Below are positions 19,914 through 28,713 of a stretch of 64,000 bases of DNA, in pieces. Source of the DNA: Pseudomonas fluorescens. GTDB lineage: Bacteria > Pseudomonadota > Gammaproteobacteria > Pseudomonadales > Pseudomonadaceae. The number at the start of each line of letters is the position of its first letter. Position 1 is the stretch's first letter. Where the stretch lies: positions 1 to 64,000 of the forward strand of contig NZ_CABVHQ010000030.1 in assembly GCF_902497895.1 (NCBI RefSeq). The letters run 5' to 3'. Position numbers and translations under genes: made by a program. Under the pieces are notes generated by a model. That model ran no database searches. It worked only from the letters and a program-made list of their open reading frames with translations, and had not been told where the DNA came from.

Positions 19914-20894
19914 ATGCAACATCTGGATGTGCAGGTAATTGAGCAGGCACTGGCCTGGGCTCGTGCGGGTGAGACGGTCTGGCTATGTACGGTGCTCGCC
20001 ACGTTTGGCTCTTCGCCGCGCGAGCCTGGCTCCATGCTGGCGGCACGAGGGGACGGTCAGCACATCGGCTCGCTGTCGGGCGGTTGCGTCGAGGAGGACT
20101 TCCTCGAGCGCCTCCAGGATGGAGCGTTCGACCGTTGCGTGACGACCCTGCGCTACGGGGATCCCGAGGGTCCTCAGGGATCGAGGATCGCACTGCCCTG
20201 TGGCGGCATCCTGAAGGTGCTGATCGAACGTCTGTCACCCGACATGGCAACACTGACCCAACTCGAGGTCCTGCGCTCCACGTTGCTTGGCCAGCGGCAT
20301 CTCATACGATGCGTTGACCTGGAGAGCGGTGAGGCGTACTTCCTTGAAGACGATGGAGTGGGTCCGCGAGTGGTTCAGGATATCGAGCGCGAGCGGGTAC
20401 AGATCCGCGTCGGCCCGGCCGCTCGCCTGATCATTGCCGGTGTCTCGCCGGTCTCGGTCGCTTGCGCGGAGTTCGCCCGTACCCTGGGGTTTGAGGTCAT
20501 CGTCTGCGATCCTCGCGAGGAGGCCTGCACAGGTTTCAAGGTGCCGGGCATTGAAGTGCGGCCGGCGCTCCCTTCACAGTTTATCGCCTCTGGCGCCTGT
20601 CACGCGGCCACCGCCATCGTGGCGCTGACCCATGATCCGCGAATCGATGACCTGGCGATGATGGAGGCGGTACGCACGCCGGCGTTTTACATCGGGGTCA
20701 TGGGCTCAAGAACAACGTCCAGGGCGCGCGCCGAGCGCCTGCGCCGCTCCGGTGGGTTGAGCGATGATGAGATTGCCCGTCTGCATATGCCGATCGGCCT
20801 GGCCCTGGGCAGCACGACGCCCGCCGAGATCGCCCTGGCGGTGATGGCGGATATTTTGCGCGTCCATCGAGGTCGGCCACGCGATGCCCTTTGA
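19914..20894 (+). CDS. XdhC/CoxI-family molybdenum cofactor maturation protein
   Basis: A 326-residue protein starting two bases after the iorB stop. The N-terminal XdhC domain shows [16 protein letters not shown] and [12 protein letters not shown]. The C-terminal Rossmann part ends with the family motif [19 protein letters not shown]. XdhC proteins bind, sulfurate and deliver the molybdenum cofactor to their partner hydroxylase, so it should mature IorAB. A TTG at 19908 is a less likely start. Confidence 0.88.
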   Translation: MQHLDVQVIEQALAWARAGETVWLCTVLATFGSSPREPGSMLAARGDGQHIGSLSGGCVEEDFLERLQDGAFDRCVTTLRYGDPEGPQGSRIALPCGGILKVLIERLSPDMATLTQLEVLRSTLLGQRHLIRCVDLESGEAYFLEDDGVGPRVVQDIERERVQIRVGPAARLIIAGVSPVSVACAEFARTLGFEVIVCDPREEACTGFKVPGIEVRPALPSQFIASGACHAATAIVALTHDPRIDDLAMMEAVRTPAFYIGVMGSRTTSRARAERLRRSGGLSDDEIARLHMPIGLALGSTTPAEIALAVMADILRVHRGRPRDAL

Positions 20895-20908
20895 GCGCGG
20901 TGCGGCGA

Positions 20909-21589
20909 TTACGTCATGTCCGACCCCTGGCGAAACCGTTCCGGGATGGCCTGCGCAAACGGATAGAGTGGAAAGTAGGGCCTGGCTTCGTCGATGACCC
21001 GCCGGACTGACGGCCTTTGGGTCAACCGGTCGAAATAGGCTCGCAAGTGGCGGTAGTCGTCGGGAAACGGCTGGAGCGTGCTGGCATAGAAAAGCGCCGG
21101 GGCAGCGGCGCAATCGGCCAGGCTGAAGTCTGGACTGGCAACCCAGGTTCTGGAAGCCACCTGGCGATCGAGCATGCCGTACGCCGTCTCCAGCATAGAT
21201 CGTTCTCTGGTCAAATCGCCGTTAGCTCCGCGCAGGCGATCAGCGACAATCTGTTGCATCGGCACGTGGATGTAATTATCGAAAAAACGGTCCCATAGAC
21301 GTACTTCCAGCTCGGTATCCCAGTCGCCTGGAATCAGCGGATGTTCACCTGGATAAAGTCGATCCAGGTACTCGATGATGATGGTGGATTCCGGCAGGGT
21401 GCGCTGGTGAGCAGAGTCACGGATCACCGGGAACTTGCCGATGGGCCATAGTGCTTGAAGCTCCGCTCTGTCTGCATCGTCCGTGAGATCGATGATTCTT
21501 CTTTCGAATTCGATAGCGTTTTCGTAGAGCGCGATCAGCACTTTATGGCAGTACGACGCCAGCGGGTGGTAGTAAAGAGTCAGCGACAT
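20909..21589 (-). CDS. Glutathione S-transferase family protein
   Basis: A 226-residue GST. The N-terminal thioredoxin-fold begins LTLYYHPLASYCHKVLIAL and has the glutathione-binding turn (FPVIRD... LPESTIIIEYLDR). The C-terminal all-helical domain includes the FSLADCAAAPALFY segment. The Ser/Cys in the first helix is a candidate catalytic residue. It converges with the xdhC-like gene (14 bases apart). The electrophile substrate is unknown. Confidence 0.87.
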   Translation of the reverse strand: MSLTLYYHPLASYCHKVLIALYENAIEFERRIIDLTDDADRAELQALWPIGKFPVIRDSAHQRTLPESTIIIEYLDRLYPGEHPLIPGDWDTELEVRLWDRFFDNYIHVPMQQIVADRLRGANGDLTRERSMLETAYGMLDRQVASRTWVASPDFSLADCAAAPALFYASTLQPFPDDYRHLRAYFDRLTQRPSVRRVIDEARPYFPLYPFAQAIPERFRQGSDMT

Positions 21590-21724
21590 CTTTTCAGCTC
21601 CTGTGAGAGTACTGCAGGGTTGAGGTGTGTTGAACCGGGAACTCGGTGTAACCTGGTTCCGGACAATCGATAGACTCGGCTGATCGTCCGTTGCTGGTGG
21701 AAGCGGGCTGCGGCGCGTTCAACT

Positions 21725-22612
21725 TTAAGCCAGGTATCGCCGGAACCAGGCCAGCGTCCTGTCCCATGCAAGATTGGCCGCGGCCTCATCGTAGCGAGGC
21801 GTGGAGTCGTTATGGAAACCATGGTTGGCGCCTGGGTAGATGTAGGCTTCATAGGTCTTGCCGGCGGCTCTCAACGCCTGCTCATAGGCTGGCCATCCTT
21901 CATTGACGCGCGTATCCAGCTCGCCGTAGTGGAGCAGGAGAGGGGCCTGAATCCGGGGAACATCTTCAGTCTTTGGCTGCCGGCCATAAAAGGGCACTGC
22001 AGCACCTAGTTCGGGATAGGCGACGGCAGCGGCATTGGCAACTCCGCCGCCATAGCAGAATCCGGTTATGCCGACTTTTCCCGTGGTCGAATCATGCTTC
22101 ATCAGCCACTCGATGGCGGCGAAGAAGTCATTCATCAGCTTTTCCGGATCTACCTTCAACTGAAGCTCCCGACCTTTGTCATCGTTGCCGGGGTATCCCC
22201 CGACCGACGTCAGGCCATCGGGGGCGAGGGCGATGAATCCCGCCTTGGCCAACCGCCGGGCGACATCCTCGATGTAGGGATTGAGCCCGCGGTTTTCATG
22301 CACGACCACCACAGCCGGCACCTTGCCGGTGGCTTTCGCGGGACGGACCAGATAGCCACGGACTTGCCCGTGGCCTTTGGGGGATGGATAGGAGATGTAC
22401 TCGGCGATGATGGCCGGGTCGGTAAAGGCCACTTGTTCGGCGAGCGCATACTTCGGACTCAGGGCCGCGAGGGTCGCGGTAGCGGTCAGACCCATTAGCG
22501 TGAAGGCCGCCGCCCGATCAAGAAACTCTCGTCTGTTGATCTTGCCATGGGCGTAGTAGTCATACAGTTCGAGCAGTTCAGGGGCAAAATCTTTCGCCGT
22601 GAGACGGTCCAT
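21725..22612 (-). CDS. Dienelactone hydrolase-family protein, Tat-like leader
   Basis: A 295-residue alpha/beta hydrolase. The nucleophile motif is GFCYGG (Cys), with Asp in YGELDTRV and His in [10 protein letters not shown], the C-D-H triad of carboxymethylenebutenolidase. Unlike cytosolic enzymes it has about 55 extra N-terminal residues with a twin-arginine motif (INRREFLDR) and a hydrophobic helix, suggesting Tat export. The start at 22612 has a weak AAAGGAAA site. It is monocistronic. The substrate is probably a lactone or ester. Confidence 0.85.
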   Translation of the reverse strand: MDRLTAKDFAPELLELYDYYAHGKINRREFLDRAAAFTLMGLTATATLAALSPKYALAEQVAFTDPAIIAEYISYPSPKGHGQVRGYLVRPAKATGKVPAVVVVHENRGLNPYIEDVARRLAKAGFIALAPDGLTSVGGYPGNDDKGRELQLKVDPEKLMNDFFAAIEWLMKHDSTTGKVGITGFCYGGGVANAAAVAYPELGAAVPFYGRQPKTEDVPRIQAPLLLHYGELDTRVNEGWPAYEQALRAAGKTYEAYIYPGANHGFHNDSTPRYDEAAANLAWDRTLAWFRRYLA

Positions 22613-22793
22613 CTGTGCGTTTCCTTTTCAATCACTCGCCTCCCGGCGTTGAACGCAAGGGCTGACGAGTGCGGCCTGGAGTCCAATGATTAAAGCAGTG
22701 TTTCGGGGGGGATGCCGGGTGTGCCGCCCCTTCGGGAGGTCCGGCGGGCGACAGTCTTTTGAGGCATCTGTTACCCCTCGTGGACAGACTCAC

Positions 22794-23363
22794 TCAGCCC
22801 GAAACATCGGTCACCGCAATAGTCTTCTCGTCAGCCGATAGCGCACTGGCACTGCCTTTCTTTTCGCGCCGATCGTTTATCCAGGTGTCGACCTGGCTGG
22901 CGAACTCTGCGGGGGCTTTTCGTCCGAACTTTCTGGCGATGTCCAGAATGGTCTGTTGGGCGAGGGCTTCTTCCATGCGTTTCTGCGCCGTCAACATGGC
23001 CCCATGAACCGCGCAATAACCGTCCAGCGCCCAGGCGGGCGGAGAGCCTTCGAACACGGCGCAACGGCCGCGGATTTCGCGGCAATCGAAGATCAGTTTG
23101 CGGCCGTCGATGGCGTTGACGATGTCGAGAAGGCTGATTTCGTCCGAAGGCCGTGCCAGCTTGAACCCGCCGCGCACGCCCTCGGTGGCTACCACCAGTT
23201 TTGCCTTGGCCAGCTTGGTGAAAATCTTCGCCAGGTAGTCCTGGGGCACGCCCTGCAGTTCCGCCAGGTCACGCACGCTCGCCTCACGGCTCTCGCCACC
23301 GTCACCCACCAAAAACAGCAGGCAATGAATGCCGTACTCAACACCTGCGCTGTAAAGAGACAT
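22794..23363 (-). CDS. Rrf2-family transcriptional regulator
   Basis: A 189-residue regulator. The winged helix includes RDLAELQGVPQDYLAKIFTKLAKAKLV and the wing EGVRGGFKLARP, classic Rrf2 text. Three cysteines follow (FDCREIRGRC and GYCAVH), the usual place for an Fe-S cluster or redox sensing. It has a longer C-terminal tail than IscR/NsrR. It lies divergent from the NADH dehydrogenase-like gene, with shared GTCGTA-type dyads between them, so it probably represses both itself and that gene. Confidence 0.87.
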   Translation of the reverse strand: MSLYSAGVEYGIHCLLFLVGDGGESREASVRDLAELQGVPQDYLAKIFTKLAKAKLVVATEGVRGGFKLARPSDEISLLDIVNAIDGRKLIFDCREIRGRCAVFEGSPPAWALDGYCAVHGAMLTAQKRMEEALAQQTILDIARKFGRKAPAEFASQVDTWINDRREKKGSASALSADEKTIAVTDVSG

Positions 23364-23372
23364 CGTAATCTC

Positions 23373-23387
23373 CGACTAAATGAGTCG
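23373..23387. promoter_or_regulatory. Rrf2 autoregulatory dyad candidate
   Basis: CGACT-N5-AGTCG, a perfect dyad 10 bases upstream of the rrf2 start codon. It overlaps a GTCGTA half-site also found in the palindrome at 23554-23582. Confidence 0.45.
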
Positions 23388-23553
23388 TAAATTTTAGCGG
23401 CGAAAGGAGAGGGTGGCAACGAGTGTCGGCCTTGATTTATCTCCTCTCAGCTTTCAACAGGCCATCTATAGCGGCACACATTCGCTGTAGAGCGCTACGT
23501 GAAACCTATCCAGAAATTCGATGGTAATGATCAAAAAAAACCACTTGTGACGG

Positions 23554-23582
23554 ATAACTACGACAAATATAGTCGTAGTTAT
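23554..23582. promoter_or_regulatory. Perfect 11-bp palindrome, operator candidate
   Basis: ATAACTACGAC and GTCGTAGTTAT are perfect complements around a 7-nt A/T-rich spacer. It lies 118 bases upstream of the flavoprotein gene and 190 upstream of rrf2. The rest of the 336-base gap holds no gene. Confidence 0.6.
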
Positions 23583-23699
23583 ACGGTCAGCAACGGTATG
23601 CGCTCTTCAAGAACACTGCACGCCGACTTCATGTCCTGCTACCGATAAGCGTGAACCTTTTAGCGAATTCATCACTTGGTTTTCCACCTGGAGTTAAAA

Positions 23700-24902
23700 A
23701 TGAAACAGCACATCCTGGTAATCGGCGCGGGTTTCGGTGGCATGTGGACGGCGTTGAGCGCCACGCGTCTGTTCGACATCCATGGTCACTCCGACGTTGA
23801 AGTGACCGTACTGGCGCCTCAGGCGGAGCTGCGGGTCCGCCCGCGTTTTTACGAACCGAATGCTCACCAGCTGGCCGCACCGATCGGCGAGTTGTTCGAT
23901 GCGGTAGGCGTCAAGTTCATCAAGGGCGCCGCAGAGACCATCGACGTGCAGCAAAAGCGTGTTGGCTACCTCGATGCGTCCGGCGTCCGGCAGGTGTGCA
24001 GCTACGACAAACTGGTGCTGGCCACCGGCAGTCGCCTCGCACAGTCCAGCACCCCGGGCGTGACCGAATATGCCTTCGATGTGGACCAGATCGAACAAGC
24101 CGTACGCCTGGAAAATCACCTCAAATCCCTGGCAAACCAGCCGCTGAGCAAGGCCCGCAACAGGGTAGTGGTCGCCGGTGGCGGCTTCACCGGGATTGAA
24201 ACCGCCACCGAAATGCCGGCGCGTCTGCGGGCCATCCTCGGTGAGGATGCGGACATCGAAGTGGTCATTGTTGATCGTGGTGAAAAGGTCGGCGCGTCCA
24301 TGGGAGCCGAGATCAGCCAATCAATTGCCGAGGCCAGCACTGAGGTGGGCGTGACATGGCGCTTGAAGTCGACGGTGGCTGCCGTCGATGCCAAGGGTGT
24401 CACCCTGGCTGACGGTCAACGCATCGAAGCCAACACTGTGGTCTGGACCACCGGTGTGCGGGCCAGTTCGCTGACCGAACAGATCCCCGGTGAACGCGAT
24501 TCCCTCGGTCGTCTGCACGTGGACTCCCATCTGAAAGTCATTGGCCAGGCAGATATTTATGCCACCGGCGACGTGGCCTACGCTGCTACCGATGACATCG
24601 GCAACTACGCATTGATGACTTGCCAGCACGCCATTGCCTTGGGCCGTCATGCCGGCAACAACGTTGCCGCGCATCTGCTGGGCGTCGATCCGACGCCCTA
24701 CAGCCAGCCCAAGTACGTCACCTGCCTGGACCTGGGCAGTTGGGGCGCGGTCTACACCGAGGGTTGGGATCGTCAGGTCAAGTTGACCGGGCAGGAAGGC
24801 AAGTCGCTCAAGACCCAGATCAACACCCTGTGGATCTACCCGCCGGCGGCTGACCGTGAAACGGCGTTGGCGGCAGCCGACCCGCTGATCCCTGTCGCTT
24901 GA
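23700..24902 (+). CDS. NAD(P)/FAD-dependent oxidoreductase (type II NADH dehydrogenase-like)
   Basis: A 400-residue flavoprotein with two Rossmann motifs: VIGAGFGGMW at the N-terminus (FAD) and VVAGGGFTGIETA near residue 160 (NADH). The third FAD-binding motif is ADIYATGDVAYA. This is the layout of NDH-2, the membrane-associated non-proton-pumping NADH:quinone oxidoreductase, though the usual C-terminal membrane anchor helix is short. ATG 23700 has GGAG upstream. It is followed by a clear terminator. Regulation by the divergent Rrf2 protein is likely. Confidence 0.85.
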   Translation: MKQHILVIGAGFGGMWTALSATRLFDIHGHSDVEVTVLAPQAELRVRPRFYEPNAHQLAAPIGELFDAVGVKFIKGAAETIDVQQKRVGYLDASGVRQVCSYDKLVLATGSRLAQSSTPGVTEYAFDVDQIEQAVRLENHLKSLANQPLSKARNRVVVAGGGFTGIETATEMPARLRAILGEDADIEVVIVDRGEKVGASMGAEISQSIAEASTEVGVTWRLKSTVAAVDAKGVTLADGQRIEANTVVWTTGVRASSLTEQIPGERDSLGRLHVDSHLKVIGQADIYATGDVAYAATDDIGNYALMTCQHAIALGRHAGNNVAAHLLGVDPTPYSQPKYVTCLDLGSWGAVYTEGWDRQVKLTGQEGKSLKTQINTLWIYPPAADRETALAAADPLIPVA

Positions 24903-24951
24903 GACGAGATTGCCCACGGCGCAGTCTCGATGACGCTGCCTGTTGCAAGAA

Positions 24952-24982
24952 AACCGCCCACGTCATTTTGGGCGGTTTTTTT
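24952..24982 (+). terminator. Rho-independent terminator
   Basis: AAACCGCCCA - loop - TGGGCGGTTT followed by a T-run; it ends the flavoprotein transcript. Confidence 0.85.
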
Positions 24983-25083
24983 ATGCGCGTCTTAATGTTC
25001 GGCGCTCTCCTGAGCGAGCGATCGTCCGCACTCCCCAAACCCACGCGGATTGACGCTGAAGCGCACTCCAATGCTCGCACCGG

Positions 25084-25842
25084 TCAGGCCGGGGGCGCGG
25101 TGTTCTTGAGCCAGGTTTGGAAGCGGGTCGGTCCGACCATGGGTTTGCTCCCCGGCGTCAGCGATTGGTCATTGATCCGCGCGCCGAAATAAGTAGCCGT
25201 GGCGTCCGGGACGGCGTGGCGCGGATCGTGAGTGTGTTGCAGGAATATCTTCACGAACTCCACCAGTGGTTTGCGCTCCGGCCCGGCAATTTCCACGGTC
25301 TGGTTGGTCGGCGCTTGCACCGCAATCGTCGTCAGTGCCGCCGCTACATCGAGGGAGGCAATCGGTTGCAAAGCGGCGGAGGTCAAACGGATGTTCTCGC
25401 CATCCGGAATGCCGGATTGAGCAATGGCCCCCATGAACTCGAAGAACTGCGTGGCCCGCAGGATGGTGTAGGGAATGCCTGAATCCTTGATGAGTTTTTC
25501 CTGAGCCATTTTCGCCCGGAAATAACCGCTTTCGAGCATCCGCTCGGTGCCTACCACTGACAGGGCGACATGGTGCCTGACTCCGGCGGCCGCCTCGGCT
25601 GTGAGGAGGGTGCGTCCGGACGTTTCGAAGAAGTGGAGAACTTCGGTGTCCTCGAATGATGGCGAGTTCGCCACGTCGACGACCACGTCAGCGACTTGCA
25701 ACGCTTGCGGCAGCCCTTCGCCGGTAAGGGTGTTGATGCCGGTACTCGGCGCCGCGGCCACGGCGTCATGCCCCAGATCTCGCAAGTTCTTGCAGAGTTG
25801 GCTGCCGATCAGGCCGGTGCCTCCGATGACGACGATTTTCAT
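25084..25842 (-). CDS. NmrA-like/SDR NAD(P)-binding protein
   Basis: A 252-residue protein beginning MKIVVIGGTGLIGSQL, an atypical SDR nucleotide-binding motif (GGTGxIG). YFRAKMAQEKLI supplies a YxxxK-like region, and the segment SGIPYTILRATQFFEF is typical of NmrA/NAD(P)H-quinone reductase-like sensors. A full catalytic tetrad is not obvious. It may sense redox state or reduce a small quinone. Monocistronic. Confidence 0.82.
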   Translation of the reverse strand: MKIVVIGGTGLIGSQLCKNLRDLGHDAVAAAPSTGINTLTGEGLPQALQVADVVVDVANSPSFEDTEVLHFFETSGRTLLTAEAAAGVRHHVALSVVGTERMLESGYFRAKMAQEKLIKDSGIPYTILRATQFFEFMGAIAQSGIPDGENIRLTSAALQPIASLDVAAALTTIAVQAPTNQTVEIAGPERKPLVEFVKIFLQHTHDPRHAVPDATATYFGARINDQSLTPGSKPMVGPTRFQTWLKNTAPPA

Positions 25843-26208
25843 GTCCTTTCTCCAGATGCGTGTCCAGGGGTGCGATCTGGCCCGGGGCGCCCTGAGCCGG
25901 GTGGCAGAGCCAGGGTTGGATGTGTTCCGGCCCCGCTGTAGGGGCTTGCTGCATTTACACAGGATCTCCCCGGCGGCGGAGGTATCAAGTGCTTATTCGC
26001 GCCGGCCGACAGGCGGTTGGAAGCGCTCGTGATGTCAGGGCGCGTCAGCGTCGGGGCAACGGTCGACCGATCGTTCGTCCAAGCCCGGAGGCGCCGGCGG
26101 CTGAGCAACCTTTCTTGGTCTACCCTCAGTCTGAAAACCTGAGCCTGGAAAACTGAGCCTGGAAACCCACTGTCAGCGCTTGACTGCCTTGAGCAAGGGA
26201 GAATCGAG
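25843..26208. other. Intergenic region, no convincing gene
   Basis: This 366-base gap separates the NmrA-like gene from the protease-nuclease gene. It shows only a short tandem repeat (CTGAGCCTGGAAAA at about 26137-26166) shortly before the ribosome-binding site GGGAGA. A 78-residue plus-strand frame here is Arg-rich and unconvincing. Confidence 0.5.
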
Positions 26209-28287
26209 ATGAGCCTGGTTCGACAGCATCAACTGGATCTGAGCGCGTATCGAGCTGCGCTGGCTGGCATAGGAGATGGTAGCGCCCAACCACTCAAGCC
26301 GGCTGCCGGCCTTGCGCGCCAGGCGTCGCCTTTCAGACTGGGGGTCAGGAGGGCCTTTTTGTCCGCCGGTGGTGCTCGACCGACCCAGATAGAACAAGAG
26401 CGGATCCTGGGGGCCAATGATCTGGTCGATGAGTTCTACTTCGACCGGGCTCTGCTGGCCGGCATGCCGATTTGTAGAATTCTGATTCGCTCGGACGATG
26501 GCCGGACTCAAGGCTACGGAACAGGTTTCATGGTCTCGCCGCGACTGCTGCTGACCAATGAGCATGTGTTTGGCAGTGCCGAAGAGGCGGCACCCTCATT
26601 GGCCGAGTTCAACTATCGCCTGGGCGTTGCCGGTGACCCCGAACCCTCCCATCGATTTCGTTTGCGTCCCGAGCAGTATTTCTTCTGTAACGATGAACTT
26701 GATTTTGCCCTGGTGGCAGTGGAAACCGAGTCTGTTGACGGGGGCACTGCATTGTCGAACTTTGGTTACCACCGCTTGATGCCGACCAGCGGCAAAGCGC
26801 TCAAGGGCGAATGGCTGACCATTGTCCAGCATCCTGGCGGGGCGCCGCGACAATGGGCCATTCGAGAAAACCAGTGCACCAATGACAGCCTGCCCGATGT
26901 GCTCTGGTATCGAAGCGATACGGCGCCAGGCTCCAGTGGGGCGGCGGTACTCAATGACAGTTTTCAAGTGGTCGCGCTCCATCACTCCGGGGTGCCGCGA
27001 AGGGATAGCGCTGGACGTTATCTGTTGCGAGACGGCCGGGCTGTCGACAGCCTTGATGGCATCGACGATTCACTGGTGGAATGGGAGGCTAACGAGGGCA
27101 TTCGGGCCAGCAGTATCTGTGCTTATATCGATCAGGCCGCGAGCGAAAACCTGGGTTACCTGGCCGAGTTCAGAGCGGCTCGTGAGGGGGGCGATGTCCT
27201 GTCCAGGGCTTATCAGGCTGCGCGCGCCGGTCAGGAGGCAACGCCCGGAATCACCCCGACAGCCACCGCTGGCAGTCCAGGTTCACGCATTGAGATTGGC
27301 ACCCTGGTGCTCGAGTTGGGCGGTCCCTTTGCCAGGCTTGCAGCGAATTCAGGTTTGGGAACGACTTCGCTCCAGACACCTTCTGCGGTTCCCCAGACCC
27401 CAATACAAACCCGGATTTCAGGAGCAATTTCCCAGGAGGCCATGAGGGAACCGATTGTCGACCGGGACTATTCGACGCGGACGGGGTTCGATACGCAGTT
27501 CCTGGGCCTCGAAACCCCACTCCCCAGCGTCAAGGACCCCGAGCAAATCGCGCCGGGCAAAACGGGCGAAACAGTCATCCCGTATGAGCACTTCAGTCTG
27601 GTTCTCCACCGACACCGCCGGCTGGCGATGTTCACCGCCTCCAATGTCGATGGCCAAAACAGCGCCAGGCGGCCCGAACCCGGACACAAGTACACCCGGG
27701 ATGAACTGACCGGCCTGCGCGAGGGTGACTCCGAGAAGTGGTTTCCGGACCCGCGTGTGGAAGAGCGCTTCCAGATACCCGATCGGTTCTACAGCAAAGA
27801 CAACGGTGCCTTCGACAAGGGCCACATTGTTCGTCGGGAAGATGTCTGCTGGGGAAGCTCCTTCGCCCAGATCCAGCGGGCCAATGGCGATACCTTCCAT
27901 GTGACCAATTGCTCGCCTCAGCGCGGAAACTTCAACCGCTCCGGTAAAAATGGCATCTGGGGCCACCTGGAGAATTTCATTGGTGCCCAGGCCGACCTGG
28001 AGCGCTATTGCATTTTTTCCGGACCGGTATTGTCTGCTGACGATGAAACTTTCCCTGGCACCGAGCGCGTGCAGATTCCCTCGCGTTTCTGGAAGATCAT
28101 CTGCGCAGTCAAGGATGGGAAACTCCAGGTATTTGCCTTTGTTCTGGAGCAGGACCTCTCCAGCTTGCCCAAGGAATTCATCCTGACGCCGGAATGGAAA
28201 GCCAGGCAGAAATCCCTGCGAGAAGTCGAGGACCTGATCGGCCTGTTGAGCTTCCCGCAGATCTACCATGATGCGGATCAGCTATGA
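26209..28287 (+). CDS. Trypsin-like protease fused to DNA/RNA non-specific endonuclease
   Basis: A 692-residue two-domain protein. Residues about 85-330 form a trypsin-like serine protease: His in LLTNEHVFG (about 117), Asp in DELDFALVAVE and Ser in TAPGSSGAAV. Residues about 460-680 form an NUC/EndA-type nuclease with the beta-beta-alpha-metal motif FDKGHIVRRED (about 535-545, the family's DRGH box with Lys for Arg) and a metal-binding Asn in CSPQRGNFNRSG. A Pro/Gly/Thr-rich linker (about 345-420) joins them. No signal peptide is seen, so the enzyme is cytosolic and dangerous unless controlled. A defence or stress-effector role is inferred from the fusion. GGGAGA precedes ATG 26209. Confidence 0.88.
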   Translation: MSLVRQHQLDLSAYRAALAGIGDGSAQPLKPAAGLARQASPFRLGVRRAFLSAGGARPTQIEQERILGANDLVDEFYFDRALLAGMPICRILIRSDDGRTQGYGTGFMVSPRLLLTNEHVFGSAEEAAPSLAEFNYRLGVAGDPEPSHRFRLRPEQYFFCNDELDFALVAVETESVDGGTALSNFGYHRLMPTSGKALKGEWLTIVQHPGGAPRQWAIRENQCTNDSLPDVLWYRSDTAPGSSGAAVLNDSFQVVALHHSGVPRRDSAGRYLLRDGRAVDSLDGIDDSLVEWEANEGIRASSICAYIDQAASENLGYLAEFRAAREGGDVLSRAYQAARAGQEATPGITPTATAGSPGSRIEIGTLVLELGGPFARLAANSGLGTTSLQTPSAVPQTPIQTRISGAISQEAMREPIVDRDYSTRTGFDTQFLGLETPLPSVKDPEQIAPGKTGETVIPYEHFSLVLHRHRRLAMFTASNVDGQNSARRPEPGHKYTRDELTGLREGDSEKWFPDPRVEERFQIPDRFYSKDNGAFDKGHIVRREDVCWGSSFAQIQRANGDTFHVTNCSPQRGNFNRSGKNGIWGHLENFIGAQADLERYCIFSGPVLSADDETFPGTERVQIPSRFWKIICAVKDGKLQVFAFVLEQDLSSLPKEFILTPEWKARQKSLREVEDLIGLLSFPQIYHDADQL

Positions 28288-28293
28288 GCTGGC

Positions 28294-28434
28294 TCAATAC
28301 TGCGAAGCCAGTTGAACACATCGGATAGCTAAAATGGTGGTCGGATCCACCAGCGCGACTCTGTGTTCGCATATCTTGAAATCGTCGCAATGGCTCAGGA
28401 CCAGCGGCAGTTCCGTGCATCCGAAATAAATTCC
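28294..28434 (-). pseudogene. Aspartate/glutamate racemase C-terminal remnant
   Basis: Reading the minus strand gives GIYFGCTELPLVLSH, the second catalytic-Cys motif of Asp/Glu racemases, then VALVDPTTILA and a stop at 28294-28296. Only about 46 C-terminal residues survive. The upstream side breaks at a GTCCCCC/TTTTCC-rich junction. Confidence 0.6.
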
Positions 28435-28713
28435 CCTTTTCCGTCCCCCTTTTCCCACTTTTTCCCAAGGCTGCTTGTAGTTCGGCGGGCTGACCGAGTT
28501 GCTGTGTAGGAATTGGATGAATTTTCTTGCGTCATTTCCTATTCGCTCCTGGTGCCCCTGCCATTGGGGTTGCGGCCTGCTAGCGTCCCACCGTCTTATT
28601 TATCAGCGCCCCGATATTCGCCCGGCTCAGTGCTCTTGCCGAGGGGAAAGACGGTCGCAACCTATGGTCGGGAACTTCCTGGACTCGGTTGGATGAAATG
28701 GAGAGGAAAATCA
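28435..28713. other. Intergenic region upstream of the PAAR gene
   Basis: No gene is supported here. The left end holds the pyrimidine-rich AAATAAATTCCCC / GTCCCCC junction. An in-frame extension of the PAAR gene to 28513 lacks a ribosome-binding site and family similarity. Confidence 0.5.
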
